The notes: generated by a model from the letters alone, not told the origin. 64,000 bases of DNA from an uncultured Gemmatimonadota bacterium (GCA_902805735.1 CADCTW010000001.1:1-64000); one strand, 5' to 3'. Positions 35,380 to 47,016 are shown, numbered from the stretch's first letter. Numbers and translations: made by a program.

Positions 35380-38058
35380 ATGGTGACTTTCCTCTCGCAC
35401 TTCACGCCGAGCATGATGCCTGAGGACGTGATCGAGCGGATCTTCGTCCAGCGCAAGCGCCTGGCGAGCCGCCTAGTCACTCTCATCCGAGAAAGCGTCT
35501 TGGGCACGGCCAAGCACCACACCCTGATCGTCGGTCCCCGCGGCATCGGAAAGACGCACCTCGCCTCCCTCGTTTACCACCGCGTCCGCGGAATGCCTGA
35601 TGTCGCGGACAAGATGCGGATCGCGTGGCTGCGCGAGGAGGAGTGGGGCATCGCGTCCTTTCTGGACTTCGTCATCCGCATCCTCCGCGCGCTCGACGAG
35701 GGATACCCAGACGCCGAACTCGCTGGCAGGATCGAGGGCCTGTTTGCCCACAATCCGGAACAAGCCGAGCGCGAGGCGGTCGCCATCCTCGACGAGTTCG
35801 TCGGCGAGCGAACCGTGTTCCTGATCACGGAGAACCTGGACCAGCTATTCGAGGGGCTGGACGACGTAGGCCAGCAGCAATTCCGAGCCTACCTGCAGGA
35901 CCGCGCCACCTGGACCATCCTCGCCACCGCACCCGGCCTGTTCAACGGAATCTCGCTCCAGAGCTCGCCCTTTTACGGGTTCTTCCGAATCCAACACCTG
36001 AAAGAGCTTTCCATAGACGAAGCGGTCGAGCTCCTCCAGAAGATCGCGGAGATAGGCGGACGCGACGAGCTTGCCTCCTTCGTCCAGACGCCGGTGGGGC
36101 GTGCCCGCATCCGCGCCGTGCACCACCTCGCGGGAGGCAACCACCGGATCTACGTCATCTTCTCGGAGTTCCTGACTCGCGAGACTCTAGACGACCTCGT
36201 GGAGCCCTTCCTCACCACGATGGATCACCTGACGCCGTACTACCAGGCACGGATGCAGTCGCTCTCTCCGCAGATGCGGAAGATCATCGATTACCTTTGC
36301 GACGTCCGGCATGCCGTCTCAGTGAAAGAGATTGCTCAGCGCTGCTTCATCAGCCAACAAACGGCATCCGCTCAACTGAAGCTCCTGAAGGAGCGCGGTT
36401 TCGTTCGTTCGTTCACCGTCGGCCGCGAGTCTCACTATGAACTTCTGGAACCACTGCTTCGCCTTTCATTAGAGGTGAAGAAGCAACGAGGTGAACCCAT
36501 CCGCCTCTTTATCGATTTTCTGCGTTTCTGGTATACACGGCCTGAACTGGAGGCCAGACTACTTACAGCCCAGATGGTGAGCCCTACGGACAGAGAGTAC
36601 CTACTACGGACTCTTCAGCAGTGGGATCAGCTTTCACTCACAAGTGAGATACACGTACAGGAATGGGCAGAAAAGCTGGTTGAAAGCTTCCAACATGGGG
36701 ATATCGCTGGCGCACTGGAATTCGCTGACACACTCGTTCATATGCGTGGAGATCCTGCCGATTACATCTTGAAAGCAGGCTGCTTATTCGGTTTGGGGGA
36801 TTCAGAAGCCGGGTTATCCTGCCTCGAGGAGGCCCACGGATTCGCACCGTCCCATCAAGGCGTCATCTTAGCCTTGGGCTACGGCTACACTAAACTCGGC
36901 CGCTTTTCTGAAGCACTAGAGATCGTCGATGGGTCGGCCACTCCGGACGAATTACCATCCCTTGGATGGGCCATACGTGCAGAGATCCTGACCAGCCTTG
37001 GACGCGTACCAGAAGCGCTGGCCGCCTACGAAACGGCATTACGACTTGATCCGCAGAACTCTGATCTGCGCGTCGATTTCGCGTTGTGCCTGCAGCGGCA
37101 GGCAAGATTCGATGAAGCATTGAAGCTGGTTGCGGCCGTGCCCGACTCGGGAACGAATGCTTGGGTACTTGAAGTCACGGGCGCTCTCCTTGTGATGGTT
37201 GGCCGGCCAGAGGATGGCGTGGATGCGCTTCGTACCGCTAACCAGATACAAGAAACGTCGAATCGAAGAGCGCGCCTCGCGGCGGCACTTTTTGCGGTCG
37301 GGCGAGCGGACGATGCACAGGTTGAGTCTGCACGCGCTCTGGATCTCGATGCAGGCAATCCGCTTGCGTGGGCTCAGTTCTGTTTGTTGCAGGTCAGCCG
37401 AGGAGAAACGGAGGCAGCACTCGCCTCCATTCTTCGAGCCAGCGAACTAAACCCCACCTCTCCTGAGATCCAGGTGCTCACTGGCGTATGCTTTGAGAAC
37501 GTCGGGAAAACCCGAGAGGCTGTAAGCTTCTATCGCCGGGCAATTCAGGGCCGGATCGATGATCGTACCCCGTACCTCCGCCTGCCTCTCGCACTAGCGA
37601 AGAGCGGTGAATGGGAAGAGGCACTTGCATCTCTCCGTCAGGCGATTCGGCAAGAAGACGGCCGACCAGTCGGCGACGCAGGGCTTGCCGATGCATTGTT
37701 GGGCGTCTGGTTAGTGTCTCGGCCGAGCTCAACATGGCTTAGGGAGCTAAAGGTGATCGCCGAGGTGTACACTGAGGCCGGGATCGTTACAATCCTTTCG
37801 ATCGCAATCGCTAAATCGCTAGCGAGCATCGTGAGCGCCAACATGGATCCCGCACGTGCGCGTACGTGGGCCGATACGTGGGAATCACTCGCGCAGATCT
37901 CAGCGGAGCTCGGATTCGGAGTGAGGTTGCTTCGCGCAGGGACCGAGTATCACATCACGGGCGACCCCCGGCACCTTCTCGAACTCGTAACTGAAGAGCG
38001 TGCCATGGTGGAGAGCATCCCCGGCATCCGTCCGTTGTCGGAACCGACCGGGAGGTAG
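35380..38058 (+). CDS. Large STAND-like ATPase with winged helix and TPR-like repeats
   Basis: An 892-aa protein. P-loop GPRGIGKT (residues 52-59), Walker B-like VFLITENLD (146-154, with Glu where Asp is usual), sensor region WTILATAP, and a HLAGGNHRIYVIF segment near 250-260 as in STAND proteins. A winged helix spans about 300-350 (VKEIAQRCFISQQTASAQLK). From about residue 430 to 800 there are helical repeats of TPR type (EALAAYETALRLDPQNSDL is one). Codon use in the second half is visibly AT-richer than flanking genes, which suggests acquisition. No effector domain is visible in either protein. Function unknown; signalling or defence are possibilities. Confidence 0.8.
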   Translation: MVTFLSHFTPSMMPEDVIERIFVQRKRLASRLVTLIRESVLGTAKHHTLIVGPRGIGKTHLASLVYHRVRGMPDVADKMRIAWLREEEWGIASFLDFVIRILRALDEGYPDAELAGRIEGLFAHNPEQAEREAVAILDEFVGERTVFLITENLDQLFEGLDDVGQQQFRAYLQDRATWTILATAPGLFNGISLQSSPFYGFFRIQHLKELSIDEAVELLQKIAEIGGRDELASFVQTPVGRARIRAVHHLAGGNHRIYVIFSEFLTRETLDDLVEPFLTTMDHLTPYYQARMQSLSPQMRKIIDYLCDVRHAVSVKEIAQRCFISQQTASAQLKLLKERGFVRSFTVGRESHYELLEPLLRLSLEVKKQRGEPIRLFIDFLRFWYTRPELEARLLTAQMVSPTDREYLLRTLQQWDQLSLTSEIHVQEWAEKLVESFQHGDIAGALEFADTLVHMRGDPADYILKAGCLFGLGDSEAGLSCLEEAHGFAPSHQGVILALGYGYTKLGRFSEALEIVDGSATPDELPSLGWAIRAEILTSLGRVPEALAAYETALRLDPQNSDLRVDFALCLQRQARFDEALKLVAAVPDSGTNAWVLEVTGALLVMVGRPEDGVDALRTANQIQETSNRRARLAAALFAVGRADDAQVESARALDLDAGNPLAWAQFCLLQVSRGETEAALASILRASELNPTSPEIQVLTGVCFENVGKTREAVSFYRRAIQGRIDDRTPYLRLPLALAKSGEWEEALASLRQAIRQEDGRPVGDAGLADALLGVWLVSRPSSTWLRELKVIAEVYTEAGIVTILSIAIAKSLASIVSANMDPARARTWADTWESLAQISAELGFGVRLLRAGTEYHITGDPRHLLELVTEERAMVESIPGIRPLSEPTGR

Positions 38059-38084
38059 AGGGGGGCATCCCCAGAGAATGCACA

Positions 38085-38118
38085 GGAGGCGCTTCGACCC
38101 GAAGCGCCTCCGTGTTTG
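38085..38118 (+). terminator. Terminator of the two-ATPase operon
   Basis: A perfect 11-bp stem GGAGGCGCTTC with its complement and a 5-base loop (38085-38111), followed by GTGTTTGT. It lies 27 bases after the stop codon and delimits the operon from the histidine kinase gene. Confidence 0.8.
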
Positions 38119-38282
38119 TAGAAGCGCGCGGGTACCATCCAGAACTGTGCCTCCGGTGCGTAGGTGCGAACCCCGTAGGTCCGCGAGCACCGGGCCAGCG
38201 CGCCACAAGTATGACGGACAGTGGCCGTCTTCTTGCCACGACGCGCCCGATTCCACCACGCAATCGTCCCCGGACCCGCGCG

Positions 38283-41156
<2,874 letters not shown>

Positions 41157-41186
41157 TCTCACACCGAGACACAGAGACACAGAGGG
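41157..41186. repeat. Family 1 half copy supplying a ribosome site
   Basis: TCTCACACCGAGACACAGAG and following bases, left arm only, starting directly after the kinase stop codon. Its end runs into GAGGGAG, the likely ribosome site of the next gene. Confidence 0.8.
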
Positions 41187-41191
41187 AGCGC

Positions 41192-41956
41192 GTGGTGGTG
41201 CTTGCCGGCGACAACGCGCAGGCGCGGCAGCTGATCGGAGAGATGCACGCCCGCGGCATCCCCCTTCATGCCATCGTGGTCCTCACCGGGAGCTTCCGTG
41301 CGCCCCGGCGGCGCGGGTGGATCGCCACGGCGCGCCGCAAGATCGTCTTCCGGCTGCGGCGGAGACGGGTGTTCCGGGAGTGGTGCGCGCGGGTGATCGG
41401 CACGGGGGAGCTGAACGATGCGCAGGTGCTGCGCGACCTGCGCCGGCTGGAGCCCGACTGGATCGTGCTGGGCGGGCTCGGCATCCTGTCGGAGGAGACC
41501 ATCGGCACGGCGCGTCGCGGGGTGCTGAACGCGCACCCCGCCCTGCTCCCGTGGGTACGCGGCAACGGGGTGGTGGGGCACTCGCTGGCGCGGGGCATCC
41601 CGATCGGCGCCACCGTGCACTACGTGGACCGCTCCATCGACACGGGCGCGATCATCGACCGGCGCCTCCTTCCCGTGCGCCCCGGCGCCGTCCCCCTCCA
41701 GGAGCTGGAGCGCGATGCGGGCCGGCTCGCCGTGCGGATGATGGCGGACACGGTGGAGGCCATCCTCCGCACCGGCGAGGCGCCGCCCGCGGCCACCCAG
41801 CCCGTGCGCTACCCGCTCGTGCGCTGGCCCGACGCGGAGGGCAGGCGCGCGCTCCGGGCGCTGGCCGACGCCGGGCGCGCGCACGAGCTCTACGCCACCT
41901 GGGAGCCGTTCTGCCCCGGCGGCACCGTGCCCCCGGACCGCTTCGCTCCTCCGTGA
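41192..41956 (+). CDS. Formyltransferase family protein
   Basis: A 254-aa protein related to folate-dependent formyltransferases (PurN/Fmt fold). The catalytic Asn-x-His-Pro is in LNAHPALLPWVRG, and the Asp in HYVDRSIDTGAII; together they match the Asn, His, Asp triad. It lacks the C-terminal OB domain of Fmt and is too divergent for PurN, so the acceptor is unknown; sugar-nucleotide amines are a common substrate of such relatives. It starts at GTG 41192 (three GTG in a row) after GGGAG. The stop codon lies inside another family 1 half copy. Confidence 0.78.
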   Translation: MVVLAGDNAQARQLIGEMHARGIPLHAIVVLTGSFRAPRRRGWIATARRKIVFRLRRRRVFREWCARVIGTGELNDAQVLRDLRRLEPDWIVLGGLGILSEETIGTARRGVLNAHPALLPWVRGNGVVGHSLARGIPIGATVHYVDRSIDTGAIIDRRLLPVRPGAVPLQELERDAGRLAVRMMADTVEAILRTGEAPPAATQPVRYPLVRWPDAEGRRALRALADAGRAHELYATWEPFCPGGTVPPDRFAPP

Positions 41957-41976
41957 CTCTGCGCCTCCATGTGAGC
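41947..41976. repeat. Family 1 half copy
   Basis: Right arm only (CTCCGTGACTCTGCGCCTCC then ATGTGAG). The TGA stop of the formyltransferase gene is inside it. Confidence 0.65.
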
Positions 41977-42023
41977 CCCGCTCCGCTGGACGTACCAGCT
42001 TTGCACAGGCTAGTTTCCCCCCC

Positions 42024-42821
42024 ATGATCACCCTGCTGCTCGCCCTCGCGGGCGACCCCGCGCCCGGCCTGCTGGTGGAGCGCCGCCTGGCCGAGTCGGT
42101 GCCGCTGGAGGTGGGCGACACCGTGCGGGTGCGCGCGCTGGCCAGCGGGCTCCAGCCGCGGGTGTTCGTCGTGTCCGGCGTCTTCGAGCGCGCCGCCGAT
42201 CCCAGCCGCATCGCCCGCAACGACTTCGAGGTACGCCTCCACCTCCCGGACCTGGAGGGGCTCCTCCCCACGCGCGACCGGGTGGACCGCTTCGCCGTGG
42301 TGCTGGCCCCCGGCGCCGACGCGGACTCGGCGGCGCGCTGGATCGAGACGACGGCGTTCGGGACGCGCGCCTACTCCAGCGCCGCGCTGGCCGAGCGCAC
42401 CAGCGCCACCTTCGCGGTGGTCTCGCGCTTCCATGACGCCATCGGCATCGTCACCATCCTGGCGAGCGCCATCTTCCTGCTCTGCGTGATGGTGATCCGC
42501 GTGGACGAGCGGCGGCGCGACATGGGGGTGCTGCGGCTGATCGGGGTGAGCCGCGGCACCGTCTTCCGGGCCATCGTGCTGGAGGCCATCGGGATCGCGG
42601 TGCTGGGGAGCGCGGCCGGCGCGGTGCTGGGGGTGATCGTGGCACGCATCGTAAACGCGTACTACGCGCAGGTCTACGACACCACGCTGCGCTTCGCCCT
42701 GGTCACGCCGCGCATCGTGCTGCTGGCGGCGCTGCTGGGGCTGGCGCTGGGCGCCGTGGCGGGCGCGCTGGCCGCGTGGCGCGTGGTGCGCGTGGCCCCG
42801 CAGAAGCTGGGGGAGCGATGA
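42024..42821 (+). CDS. FtsX/MacB-type ABC permease lacking the N-terminal helix
   Basis: A 265-aa permease, whereas family members have about 380-410 aa. It begins in the second half of the periplasmic MacB_PCD region (LVERRLAESVPLEVGDTVRV) and keeps three C-terminal membrane helices with the FtsX motif DERRRDMGVLRLIGVSRGT. The usual first helix and first ~130 residues are absent. It overlaps the next permease by 4 bases (ATGA). Either the gene is N-terminally truncated or its missing part is supplied by another protein; see the AttH-like gene at 44915. Confidence 0.82.
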   Translation: MITLLLALAGDPAPGLLVERRLAESVPLEVGDTVRVRALASGLQPRVFVVSGVFERAADPSRIARNDFEVRLHLPDLEGLLPTRDRVDRFAVVLAPGADADSAARWIETTAFGTRAYSSAALAERTSATFAVVSRFHDAIGIVTILASAIFLLCVMVIRVDERRRDMGVLRLIGVSRGTVFRAIVLEAIGIAVLGSAAGAVLGVIVARIVNAYYAQVYDTTLRFALVTPRIVLLAALLGLALGAVAGALAAWRVVRVAPQKLGER

Positions 42822-43996
42822 TCGTTTCCGCCTCGCTGCGCGCGCTGGGGCGCAGGCGCGGGCGCACGGCGCTGGCGCTGGCGGGGATCGCCGTGTCCGC
42901 CGCGCTGCTGCTGGACATGACCATGCTCGCCTCCGGGCTCACCCGCTCCTTTGGCGAGCTGCTGGGGGTGAGCGGATACGCACTGCGCGTCACGCCCAAG
43001 GGCATCCTCCCCTTCGACAGCGAGGCGGCCATCCCCGGCGGCGACGCGGTGGGCGAGCGCATCCGCCGCATCCCGGGGGTTCGCGCGGTGGCCCCGGTGC
43101 TGGGCGCGCAGTTCCGCGTGGTGCGCGGCGACTCCGCCGGCCCGCCGCTCTTCACCACCGGCATCGACCCGCGCGCGCAGTTCCTCTACCGCGTCGTGGA
43201 GGGGCGCGAGCCCGGGCCCGGCGAGGTGGTCGTCAGCGAGCCCATGGCGCGGCTGGACGGCATCCGCGTGGGCGCCACGCTGCGCCTGGCCGGCGGCGCG
43301 GACGTGTCGCTGGGCCGCGTCCGCGACACGCGCGACTTCCGCGTCAGCGGCGTGGGCGACTTCCTCTACGACTACGCGGACCAGCGCTCCCTCGCCATCC
43401 CGATATCGGACGTGCAGCGCGCCACGGGGCGTCCGGGCGAAGTGTCGCTCTTCGGCGTGGCGACGGCGGAGGGCGTGGACGACGAGGAGCTCGCCCGCCG
43501 CATCGCCGCCGCGGTCCCGGAGGTCTCGGCCCTGTCCACGCGCGAGCTGCTGGCGGAAACGGACCGGCGCCTCCTCTACTTCCGCCAGCTCGCCACCATC
43601 CTGGGGAGCATCGCGCTGGTGGTGACGGCGCTGCTGGTCTCCACCATCGTGACCATCGGCGTGCGCGAGCGCTTCGGCGAGATCGCGACGCTGCGGGCCA
43701 TCGGCGTGTCGCGCGCCCGCATCCTCCTCGCCGTGGTCGCGGAGGGGCTGGTGCTGGCGGGCGCCGGGTGCCTGGCCGGTCTCCCGCTGGGCCTGTGGAT
43801 GGCGCGCCGCCTGGACCGCATCCTCCTTTCCTTCCCCGGCATCCCGGCCAAGATGACCTTTTTCGCATGGGAGCCCGAGCGCGTGGCCCTGGCCATGGGC
43901 CTGGTGATCGCGGTGGGCGCGCTGGCGGGGTGCATCCCCGGCCTCGCCGCCGTGCGCTCGCCGCTGTCGCAGGCGCTGCGCGAGGAGGCAGAGTGA
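42818..43996 (+). CDS. FtsX/MacB-type ABC transporter permease
   Basis: A 392-aa full-length permease: N-terminal helix (TALALAGIAVSAALLL), periplasmic domain (about residues 40-245), and three C-terminal helices with the FtsX segment RERFGEIATLRAIGVSRARIL. GGGGGAG precedes the ATG. It is coupled to the shorter permease upstream and forms, with the ATPase at 44220, a lipoprotein/AttEFGH-type exporter. The stop is directly followed by a family 2 element. Confidence 0.9.
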   Translation: MIVSASLRALGRRRGRTALALAGIAVSAALLLDMTMLASGLTRSFGELLGVSGYALRVTPKGILPFDSEAAIPGGDAVGERIRRIPGVRAVAPVLGAQFRVVRGDSAGPPLFTTGIDPRAQFLYRVVEGREPGPGEVVVSEPMARLDGIRVGATLRLAGGADVSLGRVRDTRDFRVSGVGDFLYDYADQRSLAIPISDVQRATGRPGEVSLFGVATAEGVDDEELARRIAAAVPEVSALSTRELLAETDRRLLYFRQLATILGSIALVVTALLVSTIVTIGVRERFGEIATLRAIGVSRARILLAVVAEGLVLAGAGCLAGLPLGLWMARRLDRILLSFPGIPAKMTFFAWEPERVALAMGLVIAVGALAGCIPGLAAVRSPLSQALREEAE

Positions 43997-44203
43997 GGGC
44001 CCTCACCCGGCGGCCTGAGAGCCGCCACCCTCTCCCAGAAACTGCCCTGGGAGAGGGGACCAGGTCGTGTGCGGCGAGCAAAGGCCCAGCGGTACAGAGA
44101 ACTCAGCACGCATCGGCTTCGGCCGTAAACGCACACGAAGTAGTCCCCTCTCCCACGCTGTTTGTGGGAGAGGGTGGCAGCTGTAAGCTGCCGGGTGAGG
44201 GCC
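43997..44203. repeat. Family 2 composite palindrome inside the ABC cluster
   Basis: The ends GGGCCCTCACCCGGC and GCCGGGTGAGGGCC enclose two CCTCTCCC/GGGAGAGG hairpins and the TGGCAGCTGTAAGCTGCC tract also found in the 6640-6889 copy. It separates the permease gene from its ATPase gene. Confidence 0.85.
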
Positions 44204-44219
44204 AGACCAGGGGACACAG

Positions 44220-44918
44220 GTGAGCGACCAGCCACGGCGCGTGATCGAGGCGCGCGGGATCGTCAAGGAATACCCCTACCAGGGCGATGCCGTGCGCGCG
44301 CTGCGCGGCGTCGACGCGGACATCGAGGCGGGGGAGATGGTGGCGGTGGTGGGACCTTCAGGGTGCGGGAAGAGCTCGCTGCTGAACGTGCTCGCCGGGA
44401 TCGACCGGCCCACCAAGGGCACCGTGCGCCTGCTGGGCGAAGACCTGTACGCGCTGGACGAGGCGGCGCGCTCGCGGATGCGGCTACGGCGGGTGGGGTT
44501 CATCTTCCAGCGCTTCCACCTGCTGGCCGTGCTGACCGCCGCCGAGAACGTGGAGCTCCCCATGGCCGAGGCCGGCGTCCCCAGGCGCGAGCGGCGCGAC
44601 CGCGCGCGCGAGCTGCTGGAGTACGTGGGGCTGGGGCACAGGACCACGCACCGCCCGCCCCACCTTTCCGGCGGCGAGCAGCAGCGCGTCGCCATCGCGC
44701 GGGCGCTGGCCAACCGGCCGGAGGTGATCTTCGCCGACGAGCCCACCGGCGAGCTGGACCGCCGCACCGGCGCAGAGATCATCGCCCTCTTCGAGCGCCT
44801 CAACGCGGCCGGCACCACGCTGGTCGTCGTCACCCACGACCCGGGGGTGGCGGAGCACGCGCCACGCGTGGTGGAGATGGCGGACGGGCTGGTGGTGGAC
44901 GCGGGGGTGCGCCGGTGA
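44220..44918 (+). CDS. ABC transporter ATP-binding protein (LolD/MacB type)
   Basis: A 232-aa ATPase. Walker A is GPSGCGKSSLL, the signature is LSGGEQQRV, Walker B ends in IFADEPTGELD, and the H-loop is VVVTHD. The DEPTGELD form is typical of LolD/MacB/AttE-type ATPases that partner FtsX-like permeases. GTG start with GGGG 6 bases upstream. It overlaps the AttH-like gene by 4 bases (GTGA). Confidence 0.93.
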   Translation: MSDQPRRVIEARGIVKEYPYQGDAVRALRGVDADIEAGEMVAVVGPSGCGKSSLLNVLAGIDRPTKGTVRLLGEDLYALDEAARSRMRLRRVGFIFQRFHLLAVLTAAENVELPMAEAGVPRRERRDRARELLEYVGLGHRTTHRPPHLSGGEQQRVAIARALANRPEVIFADEPTGELDRRTGAEIIALFERLNAAGTTLVVVTHDPGVAEHAPRVVEMADGLVVDAGVRR

Positions 44919-46333
44919 TCCTGCGGCTGGCGCTCGCGGAGCTGCGCAACCGGCCGGGGCGCGCGCTCTTCCTGCTGGGCGGCTACGCGTTGGGCGTGGC
45001 CGTGATGGTGGTGCTGCTCGCCGTGGGCGAGGCCATGCTGGAGCAGGCGCGCGACAAGGAGCTGGTGGGCGGCGGCGACGTGGTGGTCGTCCCCTCCGGC
45101 GTCAGCGCGGAGATGCTCAAGTCCGGCGGCACCTCGTCGCTCTTCTTGGGGATCGACCACGCGCGCTTCATCCAGCGCCAGCTCCTGGAGACGCCCCGCG
45201 GGCGCGAGGACCACGGCGTGCTCGCCGCCTCGCCCCTCCTGGACAACAAGCAGGTGGAGCTGTTCGCGCGGGGCCGCGTGTGGAAGGCCGTCGCCACCGG
45301 CGAGATCCCCTCCCGTGCGCGCGCGGCGGGCGCCCGCCGCGACCTGCAGCGCGGGCGCTGGGAAGATTCGCCCGCGGACCGGGCGTGGGCGGCGCCGTCG
45401 CCCGAACAGCTGTTCCGCGAGATCGACCACTTCCACCTGCCCACGGGCGAGGCGGCGCGCGACAGCACCTGGGCGGAGTGGCACTACTTCAACGTGGTGC
45501 TGGACGAGCGGCGCTGGGTCTACGTGACGCTCGCCGTGGGCGGGCGCGTGCGGGTGCCGGGGATGTGGGGCGGGCAGATCCTGATGACGGTGCGCGAGGC
45601 GGATGGCACCCACCGCTCCCTCACGCGCAACCTCACGGACCGCGAGATCACCTTCGACACGGCCTCCGCCGACCTGCGCTTCGGCCCTCGCGCCGGGGTG
45701 CGGCAGGCGGGCGGCGTGTACCACGTCACCGCCGACGCCGGCGGCGCGCGCGTGGACCTGCGCGTGACGCCCGCGCCGCGCCGCTACTTCCCGTCCACCG
45801 ACCTGGGCGGGGCCGCGCTGGTCTCGGGGTACGTGGCGCCCGCCCTCTTCGCGCGCGCCGAGGGCACCGTGTGCCTGCCCCGCTGCGAGGCGGTGCGGGG
45901 AGCGCAGGCGTACCACGACCACAACTGGGGCGTGTGGCGGAACGTGTCGTGGGAGTGGGGCTCCGCGTCGGCCGAGGAGATGTCCCTCCTCTACGGCGTG
46001 GTCCGCGGCGACTCCACCGCCGCCGAGGGCCTCTTCGCGTACCTGGTGGACGCGCGCGGCGTGCGCGGCGTGCACCGCCCCGGCCCCATCCGCTTCACCG
46101 AATCGCAGTCCGTTCGCTCCGGCGACGCCCGCGTCCGCGTCCCCCGCCGCTTCGAGTTCGAGGACGCGGACAGCGGCCTGCACGTGGCCGTCGACGTCAC
46201 CGCCGTCCACGTCACCGACCGCGAGCGCCCCCGCCGCCGCTATTTCGTGCAGATGCGCGGCACCGCCACCGTCCGCGAGCACGGCCGCGTCGTGGCGCGC
46301 CTCCCGGGGTTTTTCGAGACGTACGTGGACTGA
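44915..46333 (+). CDS. AttH/CrtC-like protein with an FtsX-like N-terminus
   Basis: A 472-aa protein. Residues 1-115 look like the start of an FtsX permease: LRNRPGRALFLLGGYALGVA, one helix, then GGGDVVVVPSGVSAEMLKSG. From about residue 165 it resembles the lipocalin-like AttH/carotenoid-hydratase (CrtC) fold, with WHYFNVVLDERRWVYV and YHDHNWGVWRNVSWEWGS, where CrtC enzymes carry DxNWG. It is coupled to the ATPase, so the cluster matches AttEFGH order in content. The N-terminus may simply be a membrane anchor, or a displaced piece of the short permease at 42024. The substrate is unknown. Confidence 0.72.
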   Translation: MILRLALAELRNRPGRALFLLGGYALGVAVMVVLLAVGEAMLEQARDKELVGGGDVVVVPSGVSAEMLKSGGTSSLFLGIDHARFIQRQLLETPRGREDHGVLAASPLLDNKQVELFARGRVWKAVATGEIPSRARAAGARRDLQRGRWEDSPADRAWAAPSPEQLFREIDHFHLPTGEAARDSTWAEWHYFNVVLDERRWVYVTLAVGGRVRVPGMWGGQILMTVREADGTHRSLTRNLTDREITFDTASADLRFGPRAGVRQAGGVYHVTADAGGARVDLRVTPAPRRYFPSTDLGGAALVSGYVAPALFARAEGTVCLPRCEAVRGAQAYHDHNWGVWRNVSWEWGSASAEEMSLLYGVVRGDSTAAEGLFAYLVDARGVRGVHRPGPIRFTESQSVRSGDARVRVPRRFEFEDADSGLHVAVDVTAVHVTDRERPRRRYFVQMRGTATVREHGRVVARLPGFFETYVD

Positions 46334-46338
46334 CTGGG

Positions 46339-46402
46339 CTCACACAGAGACACAGAGGCACAGAGAAGAACTTATCTCTGTGCCTCTGTGTCTCTGTGTG
46401 AG
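46339..46402. repeat. Family 1 palindrome, full copy
   Basis: CTCACACAGAGACACAGAGG arms with central AAGAACTTAT. The same core and loop recur at 47017-47072. It lies between two convergent stop codons (5 and 7 bases away). Confidence 0.93.
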
Positions 46403-46409
46403 CCGCTGT

Positions 46410-46646
46410 TCACGCGGCAGGATCGTGAGCCCGCTGCTCGCGCATGTCGGCCGCCATCGCACGCAACGCGCGATTTACGGTCTCGGAATCGGGGAAGACC
46501 TCCGCCACGTCGGGGTCTAGCACCACGACATTTCTGGCGCGTGCGAATCGCTCCGCGTACTTGCCCCGGACCCCTCCGCTGAAGTCGTACTCCGGAAGCA
46601 TCTCGTCGTCTTCCGACGTACCCTTACCACCCGGTTTCTTGCTCAT
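46410..46646 (-). CDS. Putative antitoxin of a BrnT-type pair
   Basis: A 78-aa protein. The middle DEMLPEYDFSGGVRGKYAER segment is typical of small antitoxin-like proteins that accompany BrnT toxins but is not the BrnA ribbon-helix-helix type. The C-terminal half (DPDVAEVFPDSETVNRALRA) may be helical and DNA-binding. It overlaps the toxin gene by 23 bases; the toxin comes first. Confidence 0.75.
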   Translation of the reverse strand: MSKKPGGKGTSEDDEMLPEYDFSGGVRGKYAERFARARNVVVLDPDVAEVFPDSETVNRALRAMAADMREQRAHDPAA

Positions 46647-46911
46647 ACTTCCTGCTTTCGCGGCGGGATGCCAGCCGCGCGCTGATGATACGGATCACCC
46701 CGCCGCGTTCGGTGTGAACGACGACGAGCATACGTCCCGACGCGGACCTACCCAGCAGCAGTAAGCGTTCCTCCCGTTCCGAATGGACCGGATCGGCGAC
46801 CGTGATCGAGAGCGGGTCAGCAAACGCGGTGACCGCATCTCGAAAGTGCACGCCGTGCCTGCGCAGGTTCCTTTCGGCCTTCGCCGCGTCCCACTGGAAA
46901 CGGAAGTCCAT
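46624..46911 (-). CDS. brnT: BrnT family toxin
   Basis: A 95-aa RelE-fold ribonuclease toxin. Family hallmarks are FQWDAAKAERNLRRHGVHF at the N-terminus and GGVIRIISARLASRRESRKYE at the C-terminus, with the catalytic basic residues. BrnT cleaves RNA and is held inactive by its partner. It is the upstream gene of a two-gene operon, with the antitoxin overlapping its end. Confidence 0.88.
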   Translation of the reverse strand: MDFRFQWDAAKAERNLRRHGVHFRDAVTAFADPLSITVADPVHSEREERLLLLGRSASGRMLVVVHTERGGVIRIISARLASRRESRKYEQETGW

Positions 46912-47016
46912 GCGCGCAATCTACCCGGCGGCAACCGCCGTTCCAACATACCGCCATACCTTCGCCACCTCACGAACGCTGCGAGGCGCACGGTGTCCCC
47001 AGGCGCCCTATTCCCA

